Of a stretch of 64,000 bases of DNA, positions 51,701-63,910 are shown one piece after another (position 1 is the first letter of the stretch; every line of letters begins with the position of its first letter). Made by a program: the position numbers and the translations under genes. The notes beneath the pieces were generated by a model. It saw nothing but the letters and a program-made list of their open reading frames with translations. It had not been told where the DNA came from and searched no databases. This DNA comes from Serilophus lunatus. Its lineage: Eukaryota; Chordata; Aves; Passeriformes; Eurylaimidae. The stretch spans positions 739,250 through 803,249 of the forward strand of contig VXBA01000671.1 of NCBI GenBank assembly GCA_013399895.1, given 5' to 3'.

Positions 51701-54700
51701 AATAGGAGTTACTTCTGCACAAACTATATCCAAATGCCTTGCAGGATCGAAACACAATGGAGAATTTTTCCAGAAAACACACATTGCATTATCTTAAAAA
51801 TAATCAAAACTGTCATACTTTGTTATACCCCAAAATGAGAGACATGCACAAGTCCATCATGAATTTTACCACAGAAGTTTAGTAAGACAAAGTATGTTAA
51901 TTAGCAGCAAATAATAATTGTGTTTGTAAAAAAGGTAAAAAATCTCATCGCCCTGGGAAATAAGCTAAGGGAGACTAAAGAGATTAGAATTACTGTACAG
52001 TGTAAGATGATGCTTTTTGGACAGATAGGAACTGCTTGAGAGCCTGGTGTAACTAAAGGACCTGTTGAATCACAGGCAAATGTTACTGCAAACTTATTCA
52101 GAGATCAAGAAAGGCCTGGCCTTGTTTGTTAAAGATGAACAAAACTTGTGGTCTTTCAGTAACAAATTCCTACTTTACAGTAAGAAAAAGTGTTTGGAGC
52201 TGGAAGCATATTGGAGTTTGTTGTTCTTACTATGGCACGTTCAAAAGACTATTGCCTGCATTTAAAACTAGCCAAATTCATTGATTAAAAATAGGCAACT
52301 TTGTTCTGTTTTCAGGTCTTATTTCTTTTAACCCCCTCCCTCCCCACCCTTTTGTGATCACCCAAGCTGACATGCATTCTTTGTTTATAGCAAGAACCTA
52401 CCTACTTCCCATTTCGAAACTTTATAATGCAAGAACAACAAATCAAATTGCTCCAGGTTTAAAAAGAAAACTTTGGCCTCGGCACGCTAATCAGAGGCAA
52501 GACTCAAACCAAAAGGCTTTTAAGATCTAAAAGCAAGTAATAAAAAGCAGCTTGCATGCAAAATGGTTTGGATTGAAACAAGAGACTTCCGTAAAGTGCC
52601 CTGTCCACTATAAACAGATTGCCCTGAGGTGCAGGGACGTGTTACAGTGGCAGTGGTGTGTGTTTGCATTTATGGGAAGACCAGCTCCATCCCTACATTC
52701 CACTTATGTGAGAGCTCTTCATCCACAGCAGGAAGCAAACCCCAGCTATCACACTTAAACCAGCTCTGCAGCATAATTACTCCCTCAGAAAACAGACTTG
52801 CCCTAAAACAACATCTACTTTTGATTTTTGCTTGAGGACAAAGGTCGTCGTTGTGAATTAGATAACCAGCCCTTAAGAAAACCCAGCCACCAAATCCCTG
52901 CCTTCCCCAAAACCAGCTGAAACAACTGCTCCTCAAATTCTGACAGGCAAGCACAGCTCACTCTTTTGGGGGGTGGACTAAGCAGAACAGTCCTAGACTT
53001 GCCCACAAGGAGTCTTTTCCTCCAAGTCTGAACAGCACAGACCTCATGAAGTGCCTTGGTTGTTTGAAAAACACACTTTTCATTGGAAAATTAGCTGAAT
53101 AAGCTTCATTCAGGGCTAAAACTCTTGAATCTATAGTCACAGAAACAAGCTACTACATCACTGGGTCATCTTCTACCTTCAGTGACCCATCTTACACCAG
53201 ATTTGCTAAGAAATTGTTACCAGATCTCAAGAGACTGAAATAGTGAATGGTAGGCAACATCTCTTTCCATCTACTATGGACAGCTGCCATTCATGTAACA
53301 GCCTTAGAATACAAGGGGCAGTTTGTGTAGCTCCAAAAATATTCCTTGGCCTTTACTACAAAAAAGCAAATGCAACAGACTTGATGAAATATTTGAACTC
53401 AGGTTAATGCAAAGCTTTTTTTAATATGAAATTACCAGAAAAATTATATGCAGATGAAATTCCTCCAGGAAAAAGTTCTCATCTTTGTTGTCACACAATG
53501 CATTAGCAGGTTCTACAGATAAGACTGAGTATTTGCAAAAAATAACTTCCCAAGGCCAGTCTATTGTGCTTGTCCACCAGAACCCAAGTTCCAAAGCCTG
53601 CTCAAGTTCACCTCTTCATACAGCCCCCAAAGTGGATCTGCCTGGACAAACGGGAAGCTGAGGCCTCCTATTTAAAATGTTAAAATGAGTTCTCTATTCT
53701 TACATGACTTACAAAAAAAAAGAATCCCACATTAGTGTTCTTATACAGTATAGAGTTCCTTGTGTCTCTCAAGAATAAGTTTTCCAATAAAGTCTGCAGG
53801 ACTCAGATTTACATCCTCACCCACTGACAGTTTAATTACTTTCATTGTAGGAGAAAGTATTTAATCACATACAGTCAGAAAAACAGCCCCTTAAATACAG
53901 GCCTTCAGGCCCACAATCCCCAATTTGAAATTCAATGAAGGAGAATGAAACATGCACACTGTGATCCATTTCCTGATGCAGAACACTTGATATTATCAAA
54001 ACATACAGAGATCCACAGCTGACACACACATTTTTCTAAACCATTGGTAAAATCCTTCCAGCATTTTAAGCCCATAAAATGAGGATTCAGCGTGCTCTGG
54101 GTATGATCTAAAGGCAGTGCTTATCAATGAGCCACACAAAGACCAACCTCATAATGCTGTGCTAATTAACATACTAAAAATAGCTTGTCCAAAATGCTGC
54201 TTGCATCACATTGGTATTTTAACTCTGTTCTCAACAATTACAACATTAAAGGTAACTCTTCATTGTGATTCACAGCAATAGACGTGCACTAATGGTTCCT
54301 TATTAAATAAAAAAAAAAAAGGAAGTGGAGGAAAGACAGGAATTCTCAGACACTCATCATGACAATTCAGCAGAACTAAGTCTGGTGAAGTCATAAAAAC
54401 CAGTAAAGTGTCAACAGTTATACATTAAAGCTGACTGTCAGCACCAGCTGGCCTTCTTCCCCAGCTGGTATCTAAGTCAGTCAGACAAGGCAGGTAACAA
54501 ACCCAGAAATGCAACTTCAAGTCAGTTTTAGTCAGAGGATGCTGTCCAGCCTTTACGCTGCAGTATTGATTGATCCTGAAAGCAGCAGCACCTCACATGC
54601 AGTTAAGGGCAAGCATCAATAATCAGCATATTAGAAACTCAAGTTTCAAAATGAAAAGTGTTGTTACAGCTACAAGTGTGAAAGAGGAGCTGGGCCTGGC

Positions 54701-55320
54701 TGGGGCCTATTACACAACAACATTGACCCTGAAACAACAGACACAGTGAGTGTGTGCATTAGGTATGTATTTTATAAAAGAGCAATGTCTTTCATAAGGC
54801 ATTCCAAGAGTGGGGAACAGCCAGGACACACAAAACTGCTGTAACAAGAGTGACTGTGCGCTTGCTTTATGCAGCTTACATTCCAAGGTTTACAGAGGCC
54901 AGCACTCAGGTAAGACTCTCCACTGACAAACAAATCTGGAATACATCAATTGCACAGGTAAATCAGCCAAAAGAAAGCAATAGCTATGCTCTTCTCAGGT
55001 TTAAGAAAGCATGCAATAGGTTTCCCCCCATCCTGCCACCCCCTCGTTCAGATTTCCAAGTCACAGTACCAGTAAAAACAGGGTATAAGGAAACTGGGGC
55101 ACAGTAACAGGTTGGATTTTATCACAGACTGTTTATCAATATTTTGCAAATGGAAAAGCAGCCTTCTTTCAGCATTAAGAAGGCGGAGAAGATACAGGCA
55201 TGAATAAAAAAATAATTAAGCAATTTAAGACATCAAAAATTCAAGAAATAGCACTGTGCATATACAAATAAGAGTTAACATTCAATACTGCAGAGCTCAT
55301 TTAAAAATGGCACCCATGGA
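48770..55320. other. Intergenic 3' of PABIR2, nothing recognised
   Basis: AT content rises from about 51 kb towards PABIR2. Part of 53-55 kb could be extended PABIR2 3' UTR if a more distal poly(A) site is used. No coding frame or mobile element was identified. Confidence 0.5.
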
Positions 55321-55324
55321 CAAT

Positions 55325-57132
55325 ATTTTACAATATACACATTTATTTGAAGTGGGGAACTAATGCTCCACAGGTGAAAATGGTAATACAAATAATAGTG
55401 CCACTGTTGGCCCACTCTGGTACTTCTTACAATTTAATGGAAACACTTTTAAAAATAATCTGGTATGTACATGTCTTCTGGATACCAAACAGCTTCTTCA
55501 GAACAAAAAATCCTACAGTTCTCCCCCTCCCCTTCTAGGCAGACAGTATTGCCAGAGATTGTGCTCACTTCTAAAGCACATAATCTTACTTTAAATTCAG
55601 TGCTATTTTCTTTCAGAAAGATCACAAGTTGTACTTTTAGGTAACAAAAGCATTTATGTTACAAACATTCAAAAATGGAAGCTTATGATTCTGGCAGACA
55701 ACGTTGAGTATTAAATACAAACCAGCCAGCAATTACTGAACATAAAAAACTTATTCAATCATAAAAAAATACTATAATTCATCACCACAGACTTTTTACA
55801 GAGTTATAAATAATAAATAGCATAACACAGTAGATTACAAACGGATTTATTTTGCCCCGTTATAGTCTTTAAAAAGTAAAATATCTACTCCTACCTCAGA
55901 CTGACCAAGGTACTGTATCAAGACTACTCATAGCTCAAACACAACTCCTTCACCAAGCAATTTGCAGAGCTCATATCCAACCCAAAGTATTTCCTCAGGA
56001 ATCCAGTGCTGGCTGAGCTGTTTTTCCTGCTCTTGACCAACAAAGGTACAAACTCTGCACAGAGCAGCTGCCAAGGGTGTCCCCCAGGGCTGGGCCTGCC
56101 CACAGCACCTCACACACCTCGGAGAGGAACACCAAGGAAAGCAGCATCCACAGCAGGATAAGGGTAAGCACTCTATAAACAAGCTGTACACAAAGGACTT
56201 TCCCCACCCACCCCTCTGGTTTACATTCCATAATTTTCTAACAATGTCCCCTAAGGCACAAAATACTTATGACCTCAATGCCACAGGAGACATCGATGGT
56301 GCCATACATGGTTCTCCTACACAGTAGTTTAATTATCTCAGTTATCTGCACTGTATGTCTTGGACAGAGGTGTGGATTAATTTTCCTTGGCCAAATCTTG
56401 CTGAATATTGACCTTATTTCATACAATTTGTAGGATAAATGATCTGGGGAGAGAACTATGCAGCTAATTTAATTATGTTTGTAGAGCATTATTATTTCTT
56501 CACTGATGGCAAAAGTGACAGTAGTTATTTTGTTGTGGGGTTTTTATTTTAATGTAATAAGAGTGAGATTTCCACACCCAATGTGGTCTTCTGTAATAAA
56601 AATGACTAGCAGCACTAAGAAAATAAAATATTTCTTCCTCCCTTACATGAAGGAATTTGAGGCTAGTGACTGAAAATAAAAAAGGCAAGAATCATTTTAC
56701 TCAACAGAAGTGCCAAGAGAATAAATTAGTATTTTCAAAACCTTCCAAATCAAGTTATTTCCTTAGACACAGTGACCATGATAATGATAGAAGTACTCTT
56801 CTAAAAATTGCCACACTAATAGGTAGATAGGATACCTATTCCTGGAATCAAAAAGTGTATGCCAGTTCCTGAAAGCAAAAGTTAGTATAATATCAGCAGA
56901 CAACTTGTTTAGAAAATAAATTCACAAAACCAGACATTAATATGGTCTACAATGTCCATTATATGGATAAATAAAAAAAAAATCACTGGAAAGTAGCCAA
57001 GGATTACAGTAACAACAATTTTTCCTTTTAATAAACCTCATATTAATGGTTTCAAGGATCAGAGTTCGTTTCTCTGTACAAGTGTACAGTGAGGGGACAG
57101 CACAGCCAGACACTGACTCAGGACTGGGTAAG
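55325..57132 (-). other. PABIR2: Probable PABIR2 3' UTR
   Basis: AT-rich sequence with no competing coding frame follows the stop codon. The left limit is set by the AATAAA at 55341-55347 on the minus strand. The resulting length of about 1.8 kb suits a mammalian-type PABIR2 mRNA of 2.5-3 kb, but shorter forms ending at other signals (near 55847 or 56543) are possible. Confidence 0.5.
55341..55347 (-). terminator. Candidate PABIR2 poly(A) signal
   Basis: The minus strand reads CAAATAAATGTGTATATTG, a canonical AATAAA followed at once by a TG-rich stretch and then AT-rich sequence. This is the layout of a vertebrate cleavage and polyadenylation site. Other AATAAA copies on this strand lie near 55847 and 56543. 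Confidence 0.45.
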
Positions 57133-57283
57133 TCACTTGGGTGAGAAGTCATCCATCAGTATGAAGGAAGAGCAGGAGTTGGAGCACGTGACTGGAGACT
57201 CAGTGGTTATGCTGCCTTTAGTCAGGGAGTCAGAGGAAGAGCCAACACTGCTGCTACTCCCATCCAGAATATCTGAAGACAGG
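57133..57283 (-). CDS. PABIR2: PABIR2 terminal coding exon with stop
   Basis: A CTTTCCCCAG acceptor opens the exon; one base completes Cys, then it encodes LSSDILDGSSSSVGSSSDSL and a Ser/Thr-rich tail ending SFILMDDFSPK, then TGA at 57133-57135. The SSDxLDG and terminal xLDDxSxK patterns match the family C-terminus. Confidence 0.92.
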
Positions 57284-60200
57284 CTGGGGAAAGAGACAAA
57301 GGTTATTTAGCACATGGGCATTGATGACTCTGTACAAAGCCAATGTGCTTTCCCCTTGGAGAGAACATGTAGGAGACCTATACTACCACTCAGTCTTTAC
57401 TGCAAGACTGGCAGCCCTGAAAACTCCTTGTTTTCTGTAGCATGTTATATATATTCCTGCTCCTCATGGGCATGAGGAGCAGAATTTGTTTTTTTTTTTA
57501 ACATGCAAAATAAAGTATGAAGCTGATTTTCATCAGACATAGAAAGGAGGTGAAAACATTTAATGAGATTGAAGCTTATAGAAAAGGAATAGTAATAATC
57601 AGCAATGCAGCAAAGATGTCATTAATTAACTAGTATGCTCTTTAACACTGCACTTTTTGAAGCAAGACTGAGATCCACTTTTGCCTTGTAAGTAAGGAAT
57701 TCCTGTGTCTGGATTTTGAAATCTCGATGCAAGATCTCACAGGGCACATCAATCAAATTGATGCTTCTGCAATTTAGGGGGAAGCAACATGAAAAAAACA
57801 TCTAGGCAGTTTCAAGTCTGTAGGTAAACTGAAATTACAGTATAGAGCTGATATTCTTTGCATACTTAGTATCTCAAAAAAAAAGAACTTGGCTTTTTAT
57901 GATCATAGTAAAGAAAGATGACAGGCTAACTCAAAATCATAGAGACAAGAATTATCAAGCACTCGGACAGATTTTCTAAGTATTTGGGGAAGCACCACAG
58001 ACACTGTATGACCATTGCCTACAACATACTGAAATGATGAAGCAAAGTAACTTTGCTGATGAATCAACTGAGGATTTGTAACAATTATATTAATTATAAC
58101 AGTTTTTATATACAAAATCTAGGCTGAAGTCTGCTCAGGAAGAATTAATCATAAGAGCAGGACCATTGTCACACTACACTCCCACAGGGAGAGTTCCCAG
58201 TAACACACACATGAGCTACATAAAAAGCACTTTTTTCCTGGGGGAAAAAAAAAAGGCAGCAAGCTTATAACAAATGCAATTCCTTTTTTTGGCATTTCAG
58301 GGTACATGAAGTATTTTACCATGAACTGAGATCTGTCAGATGTGTAACATCTGGAGAAAGCATGTTGGTTGTTCCCTGGAAAAGTCTCTTTGGCTGACTT
58401 TCAGTTTCCATTTCACCTAAGGAAAGCAGTGCAAATAATCAAACTCACTTGAGTCACTGGAACATCTTTTTAATATTTGTCTGCTATGAAAGAGAGGTTT
58501 GTCCCACAACGTTCCCAGGTTGCATTTGTAACATAAGTTCTCTAATTCAGCCAACCAAGAACCTGAGTAAGACATTAATTTGATGTTGTTGTTTAATCAT
58601 CAAGTCTGTCCTTCATTTCACTAATGCTCCAGCAGTATCTAAGGGGCTATGACAATCACAAAGACACAAAACGTGCTACTTGTACTGCAGACAAAATAAT
58701 CTAAAGCAATCTAATTACTGCCACAATTTTAAGTAAATAGCTGGGGTGACAGACATAAGACAAAATATGGAGATTGAAATTCTGAGTGATTAGGGAAAAT
58801 AAGAATGCAAGCTTGGTTTAGTTTCCCCTTCCCATGCACAACAAAACCTGACACATGTGGACACTTGTACAGGAAAGCTGAATAGAATAAATCTGTCATG
58901 TGGAAGCATTTCCACTTACTCATTACAGACCAGACTGTCTTTGTATCTGTAACCATGTAGTGACATTAAAAGATTAAATATGATGGAGAGAATTCATATA
59001 ATCTGTTTAGTATAATCTGCCCTGAGAATGACCTGGCTCATTAATAGCTGCTGTACAACAGACATTTGAAAACATCATGGACTTGCAAACAACGAGTTTA
59101 AAAAAAGGAAAACCTTCCCAGCTATACTGCATTTTCATTTTGAGTTTGACAACAAAAACATGTGAAACGGTAACAGATTTTTCTGGCTTTTTACCTACAC
59201 ATTGCAGTAGTTTTAGTGTGAGTTTGGAAACCTGACAGAGCTAAAGCATTACAGCAAACCAGTACCCATTAATGCATTCTGTAACAGAATTATACTCCCA
59301 TTTTCTAAAAGACTCATAGCCTTCCCAAATTTACCATTTCCTTTAGCCCACAGGGCTACATTCCCTTCTTTGAAGGCAAGGAGTAACAGCTCCTAGCAAG
59401 CAGAATGGGCAAAAAACATTTATAAAATACACAAGTATATTTGTTAAACACACAAAAACGAACAAACCATCAACTTAGGTAACACTTTCACCCCTGGAAA
59501 TTTCACAAAGAGAAATCTGCACTGCTACAACAACACACTGCACAGTTCATCAGTATTAATTCCCTAGGGCAGTGAAATGTTATTCAGTACATGATTTCCT
59601 TCCCTCACATGTCATGGTGTCCATTTGTTGCCATGTCTGTTGTCTGTACAATATGAACCATAAAGTTGCTGCTAAAATTCAGAGAATGACAGGATTGTGT
59701 ATTTAGGAAAAGAAAGTAAATTCATTTAAGTGTATTAGAAGTTTTAAAATTAAGTAACATTTTGAAAATTCCATGATATTTCAAGGAAAAAAAGGCAAAC
59801 TTGTATCTCCACTTTGTAAAAGATGCTCCACAGGAGCACATGGATTGGGGCAGGAAAGCCTGTCTTCACCTGCACTGCTATTACAATCTGTGCGAAGTAT
59901 AGATAGGAATATCTATTCCTTATGAGCTTAATAAACTTTTGTTCCATTTAAATGCCTGCAAAATTCACAGAAATTAGCAGCCAAGATAGAATTGGCGTCT
60001 CTGAGAAAACTTGTCCCTCTCCCCTGTCAAATCAATACCAATTAGACAACATTCTTCAATCTGATGGGACAAACAGTCCAAAAAAGCCCCACAGTAACTT
60101 TTCTCAAAGGCTAAATGTAAGTCTTGTACAATAAAAGGACATGTTTTTGGTGCAGTTGGAAATGGCCAAGTTAAAAAGAAAACAAAAGGCAGAAAGGATA

Positions 60201-63200
60201 AGCATCCCTTGTAAATATCTCATTCTTACAGTTCTGCTATGGAGACTTGTTCTGGGATATATTTTGAATAACCCTAACATGGAATACTTCCAGGAAAGAA
60301 TGCAGTTTTCTCCCTTCAGGAGGAAAGGGCATTGATCTATTCCATTTCTCTAAACACTCACCTTCTGAACTTTCAGAGTGAAAACAAACAGTGAGCACTA
60401 AGTTTAGAAGATACTGCATGATAAGCAACATTCCTAAGATGATCTGAAGGGTGTGCACTGCTCAGTGGTACCCGTAGGAATGTCAGGTCTCACAAATATA
60501 AATAATGTTTCATTTGATGCATAATCAAGTTTGCCTCTTTTAAGCAGTAGCTGCTTTTAAAGCTTTTCATTCCTGTGTTTTAGACTAGCTGCTTTCATTG
60601 TCTTTTTAAGTTATGACTTAAGTTACAGCAAATTCCAGTTCACCGTGGATACAAGTGCATTGTATTTACAGAAAAAAAAAATGTATCCAGCTGTAGAGCT
60701 GTATCCACATTAAAACATCTGCTGAGGTAAATACACCTACCTTTTCTTTTAATGGGGCCAAGAACACTGGGCCTGATACAGTTGATTGGACTTTGACTCC
60801 TCCTGCTAGAGAGAGAAGGCTGAGAATCAAGCCTACAAAGGTTCCAAGTTACACCAAACCAACACAACCACAGCATATGAGACATTCTTCAAAACTATTC
60901 CTGCATGACTTGGAATTCTTAGGGAATTTAAACACACAGACAACAAATACATGCTGCCTATTAAAGCAAATTATCTGTCACAAAAAGCTGCAGTAAGTTT
61001 TTTAGGGTTTTCTTCTCTTTGTGCATCACGTCTTCATTTCAATCCATTTATAAATTATGTGTATTATTTATATAAAATCAATCTGCTGGAAAAGTTATTG
61101 ATTTGAACACCCAGGAATTCCCCACAAATTACCAAATACAGTTTAAAGTTGACACAGGCTCTTTAAGACCACCCACATAAAGTTACCACTGGTAAAGACT
61201 GAACTTTCAGATCATTTTTACGTGGCTACTGTAAAACTTAAGTGTCTTAAGATCATCTTGAGTTAATCTTTGGCTTAACTTGCAATGCTAGCACAACATA
61301 CACCTGTAACTTGCACATGGCTTACTTGCAGAATCTCCTTGTTGGGCTGGGAATAGGACTTGGAGGTAACCCATTACTGCTCACAAACATTTGCAATGAG
61401 GGTGAGAAGCATTGCTGCAGAAAAAAGGGCACATTAACACACTTCAGAATTTCTTTTAAAACACTCAATGTCTTCCCCCACCCTCCAAGCCAAACATCCT
61501 CACTTAAAAGAAAAGGTCCTGCAATTCTGCTTAGATTAACCTAAAGCTGAAAGCCATGAGAAATGTTAAACAAACAAGTTGAACTTGCTCAAAATATGTC
61601 TGACTGAGAACTGACAATATTCCAGAGTAGAACAGGACATTTATCTTACCTTTCCTATTCCTCTTGTAGGTGAAGGTGCAGGTGAAACTGGAATGAAGTC
61701 TATTCTCTTTGGGGAAAAAGATTTCTCAGACTTGTCCAAGTCATTGTCGCTCTGGGAATACAAGGTTTCAGATTTAACACTGGCACAGGACACTACCCTG
61801 AAATCCAAGGCACAGCCTTCTAATGGGAAGTCACTGGCACAAAATAGCTGAAGCAGGTGATCTTAAATTCTTCTTAAGTTATTTTCACATTAATTCCTCT
61901 CTTTCCCTTAAATTTGTCATTTGAGTGTAAAAGTAGAATTAAATAGGAAACATCTATAAAGAGATTACCAGGCTCAAGCTTTCCTCCCATGACTGGCTTA
62001 TCTGCATTGCTGTCTGCACTTCCCTAGAATACAAAAAACCCCATCAGTAGCTACAAAGAGGATAACTCTGGCTATTTTATCACCTTCTTTCAGTGACACT
62101 CACCTTTCATGTGCTGCTTCTCTGTTCATTAAATCCACTCCTTCCTCCTGCAGAAGATAAATGTCCTGAGTTTCCCCATAACATTTGATTCATCGGAGGT
62201 ACTTGAAATAACACTTGTGCTTCAATGATTTGCCATCAGAATTGAAATATGAACAGTAGAACCACTACAGAACAACAGGACTGTCCCCAGCCCAGCTCAC
62301 TGCTTCTCTTAAATGAAACACTTCAAAAATGCAAGGCTGCTGAAACAACAATAAGCCTTGCAAGGACAGTTCCTTGTTGAAATTAAGTCTTAAAAAATAC
62401 CCAGTTTTCCTTAGTACTTGAAAAACACAACAGGGAAGAAACTCCTGGTATGTAAGTACTTCAATATGATACAATAACCTTTCATTCTGTTAGTAAATAC
62501 ACAGATACACTTACCCTTCTGATCTGGTGGAGTCGGCTGCTAGGAATACGAATAGGAGATGATGACAAGAACTGGGGAAAAAAGGGGACAGGCACAAACA
62601 TTAAATCACTCAAACTGCTTTCGTACACAGCATTCACCATCAGCTCCATTCTCAGAGTTCAAAATGAGCTGTACAACTACCTGAGGGTGACTCAAACACT
62701 GTTGCAAAAAAGCAAACACTGACCTTCAAGAGAAAAGACTTGTTTTACCACTTACGGATTCCTTGTATCACTCAGCAAGTGGCACAGAACTGACACTGCT
62801 CGACACCTCGAGTGCAAAAACAGCCACAGCTGCCATTCAGACCAGGGAGACACTGCCAATGAAACTGTGGAGTCTCACACAATTCCTCACTGCCCAGAGC
62901 AAGGTGACAAACCCCTGCAGTATCTTCCTCACTCAGCTCTCTGTGATGAAGGAGGAACCTCAAGGCTTCAGCTCGGTATTGAACAACACTCCCTAAAGGT
63001 TTGCTTTCTGCAATTCTGTGCATCTGATTTCCCTGCAACTCTGACCCCCATCACACTAAAAATTCCCACCCTGGACACCCAAATGACCCATTGCCACACC
63101 TACTGATCTGAGCTCCAAAACTCTGGATTCTTATTTTAAAGAAATCTCACGACAGAGGATTTTTTAATTGAAATCCCATCCCACCTTTGCTGAGCAGAAA

Positions 63201-63910
63201 ACTTATTTTGGGACTTTAAGTTCCACAGATTCTGAGAAAAGCAATACTTAATCTTCACTACCCTTAGCTGGGACAGAAATAATTCAGTGGAAGGTGCAAA
63301 GATCACTGAGTTGACAAGGTGGGAAATCAAAAGCAACATCTCTGAAGTGTTAAACAACAGTACTGTGCCCTGCCAGACTTGTAACAGAGAGCAACAAATA
63401 AATCACTCTTCCCCAAATGATTTTCTGAGGTCTAGTGTTCAGCCTTTGCAAAAAAACACCAAGAGCACCACGTCAAACAAACAGGTCAGCAAAGGTGTGC
63501 GACTGTTTTCCGTTTTCACAACAAATTAAGACGCCCTTTCAAGCCTTCTAACTGTGACAACGGTTTTCTCTTCCAACCCACGGTCAAGTCTAAACTTTAA
63601 GACTGTTCTTAACACTGGGAACCACACACAACTCCAGCTGCTGTGCTCGGAGACACAGTTAACACGCCAGTATTAAATCTTTAATGGCTGTTAGAGGGGG
63701 AAAAACCGCTTATTCTGCAGCCCGGAACCCTACCAGGGTATTCAGTGTAAATCCAGCCCAAGCTTCACTTCATTCCTCTCCTCCAGTTCCTCCCTGTTGT
63801 GTAAAAACACGCCACGCCTCGGCCTCCTCACCATTCCGTGCCGGCTCATCACTGTGGTGCTGTTCCTGCGGGTCCGCAGCACGTAGGGCTGGAACACCTG
63901 CGAGTTGTCA
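57133..63910 (-). CDS. PABIR2: PABIR2 (FAM122B), PP2A-B55 inhibitor; nine coding exons, 5' end beyond window
   Basis: Nine minus-strand exons, each with AG acceptor and GT donor (stop codon in the last), join in one frame of 245 residues plus stop. PABIR/FAM122 proteins bind the B55 regulatory subunit of PP2A and inhibit the phosphatase; PABIR1 is also a Chk1 substrate and part nuclear. Counting from the first complete visible codon, family landmarks are: SDNSQVFQPYVLRTRRNSTT (the S codon spans the first junction; residues to 18), the B55-binding short motif RLHQIR at 39-44, the inhibitory helix from about 46 to 76 (EEGVDL, HEREVQTAMQISQSWEESL), an SPAPSPTRGIGK stretch at 101-112, RRSQSPINCIRPSVLGPIKRK at 143-163, and an acidic Ser-rich tail ending in DDFSPK. 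Many Ser-Pro sites suit proline-directed kinases. Exon 1, with the start codon, is off the right edge. Family membership is near certain; PABIR2 rather than PABIR1/3 is inferred from the multi-exon structure, since mammalian PABIR1 is an intronless retrogene. Confidence 0.95.
57284..58319 (-). other. PABIR2 last intron
   Basis: It is bounded by the GT of exon 9 and the AG of the terminal exon. It contains a perfect 12-bp-arm palindrome at 57457-57482 and otherwise AT-rich sequence. No other feature was recognised. Confidence 0.85.
57457..57482. repeat. Perfect 12-bp-arm palindrome
   Basis: CTGCTCCTCATG is followed by a 2-base spacer GG and then the exact reverse complement CATGAGGAGCAG. It lies in the last PABIR2 intron, where it would be transcribed and could form a stable RNA stem. 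Confidence 0.95.
58320..58416 (-). CDS. PABIR2: PABIR2 coding exon 9
   Basis: The exon is 97 nt with a CCTTAG acceptor and a GTAAAA donor. It encodes a split Gly, then EMETESQPKRLFQGTTNMLS followed by PDVTHLTDLSS and two bases of a Cys codon. It aligns with the family segment between KRK and the Ser-rich tail. It is set apart by a 2.3-kb intron upstream and a 1.0-kb intron downstream. Confidence 0.9.
58417..60740 (-). other. PABIR2 intron between exons 8 and 9
   Basis: The 2.3-kb AT-rich intron is the longest in the visible part of the gene. I see no nested gene, RNA gene or clear mobile element in it. Confidence 0.85.
60741..60805 (-). CDS. PABIR2: PABIR2 coding exon 8 (RRSQSPINC block)
   Basis: The exon is 65 nt with a CTCTCTAG acceptor and a GTAGGT donor. 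One base completes Asn, then 21 codons encode RRSQSPINCIRPSVLGPIKR and a final K. This is among the most conserved FAM122 segments and carries the basic cluster thought to act in nuclear import. Confidence 0.94.
61326..61414 (-). CDS. PABIR2: PABIR2 coding exon 7
   Basis: The exon is 89 nt with a CTGCAG acceptor and a GTAAGC donor. It encodes QCFSPSLQMFVSSNGLPP followed by SPIPSPTRRFC and two bases of an Asn codon finished by the next exon. The family usually has Phe-Thr-Thr or similar at this junction; here it reads Phe-Cys-Asn, a local difference. Confidence 0.92.
61650..61751 (-). CDS. PABIR2: PABIR2 coding exon 6
   Basis: This 102-nt phase-0 exon has a TTCCCAG acceptor and a GTAAGA donor. 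It encodes SDNDLDKSEKSFSPKRIDF followed by IPVSPAPSPTRGIGK. The SPKRIDFIPVSPAPSPTRGI block is a clear family signature and carries several Ser-Pro sites. Confidence 0.93.
61969..62023 (-). CDS. PABIR2: PABIR2 coding exon 5 (inhibitory helix)
   Basis: The exon is 55 nt with a TCTAG acceptor and a GTAATC donor. One base completes the Arg codon, then it encodes EVQTAMQISQSWEESLSL, the conserved second half of the PP2A-inhibiting helix. Human PABIR1 has His where this copy has Gln (IS-Q-SW). Confidence 0.92.
62104..62147 (-). CDS. PABIR2: PABIR2 coding exon 4 (start of inhibitory helix)
   Basis: The exon is 44 nt, with a CTGCAG acceptor and a GTGAGT donor. It encodes EEGVDLMNREAAHE plus two bases of an Arg codon. 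In the family this segment continues from the B55 docking motif into the helix that blocks the PP2A active site. Confidence 0.92.
62515..62571 (-). CDS. PABIR2: PABIR2 coding exon 3 (B55-binding motif)
   Basis: This 57-nt phase-0 exon has a CCCCAG acceptor and a GTAAG donor and encodes 19 residues, FLSSSPIRIPSSRLHQIRR. In PABIR1 the matching Arg-Leu-x-x-Ile-Lys segment is the short linear motif that docks on the B55 beta-propeller. Here the final Lys is Arg, a conservative change. Confidence 0.93.
62572..63831 (-). other. PABIR2 intron between exons 2 and 3
   Basis: The 1.26-kb intron is bounded by GTGAGG and CCCCAG. Short frames inside it have no family resemblance. No other feature was recognised. 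Confidence 0.85.
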
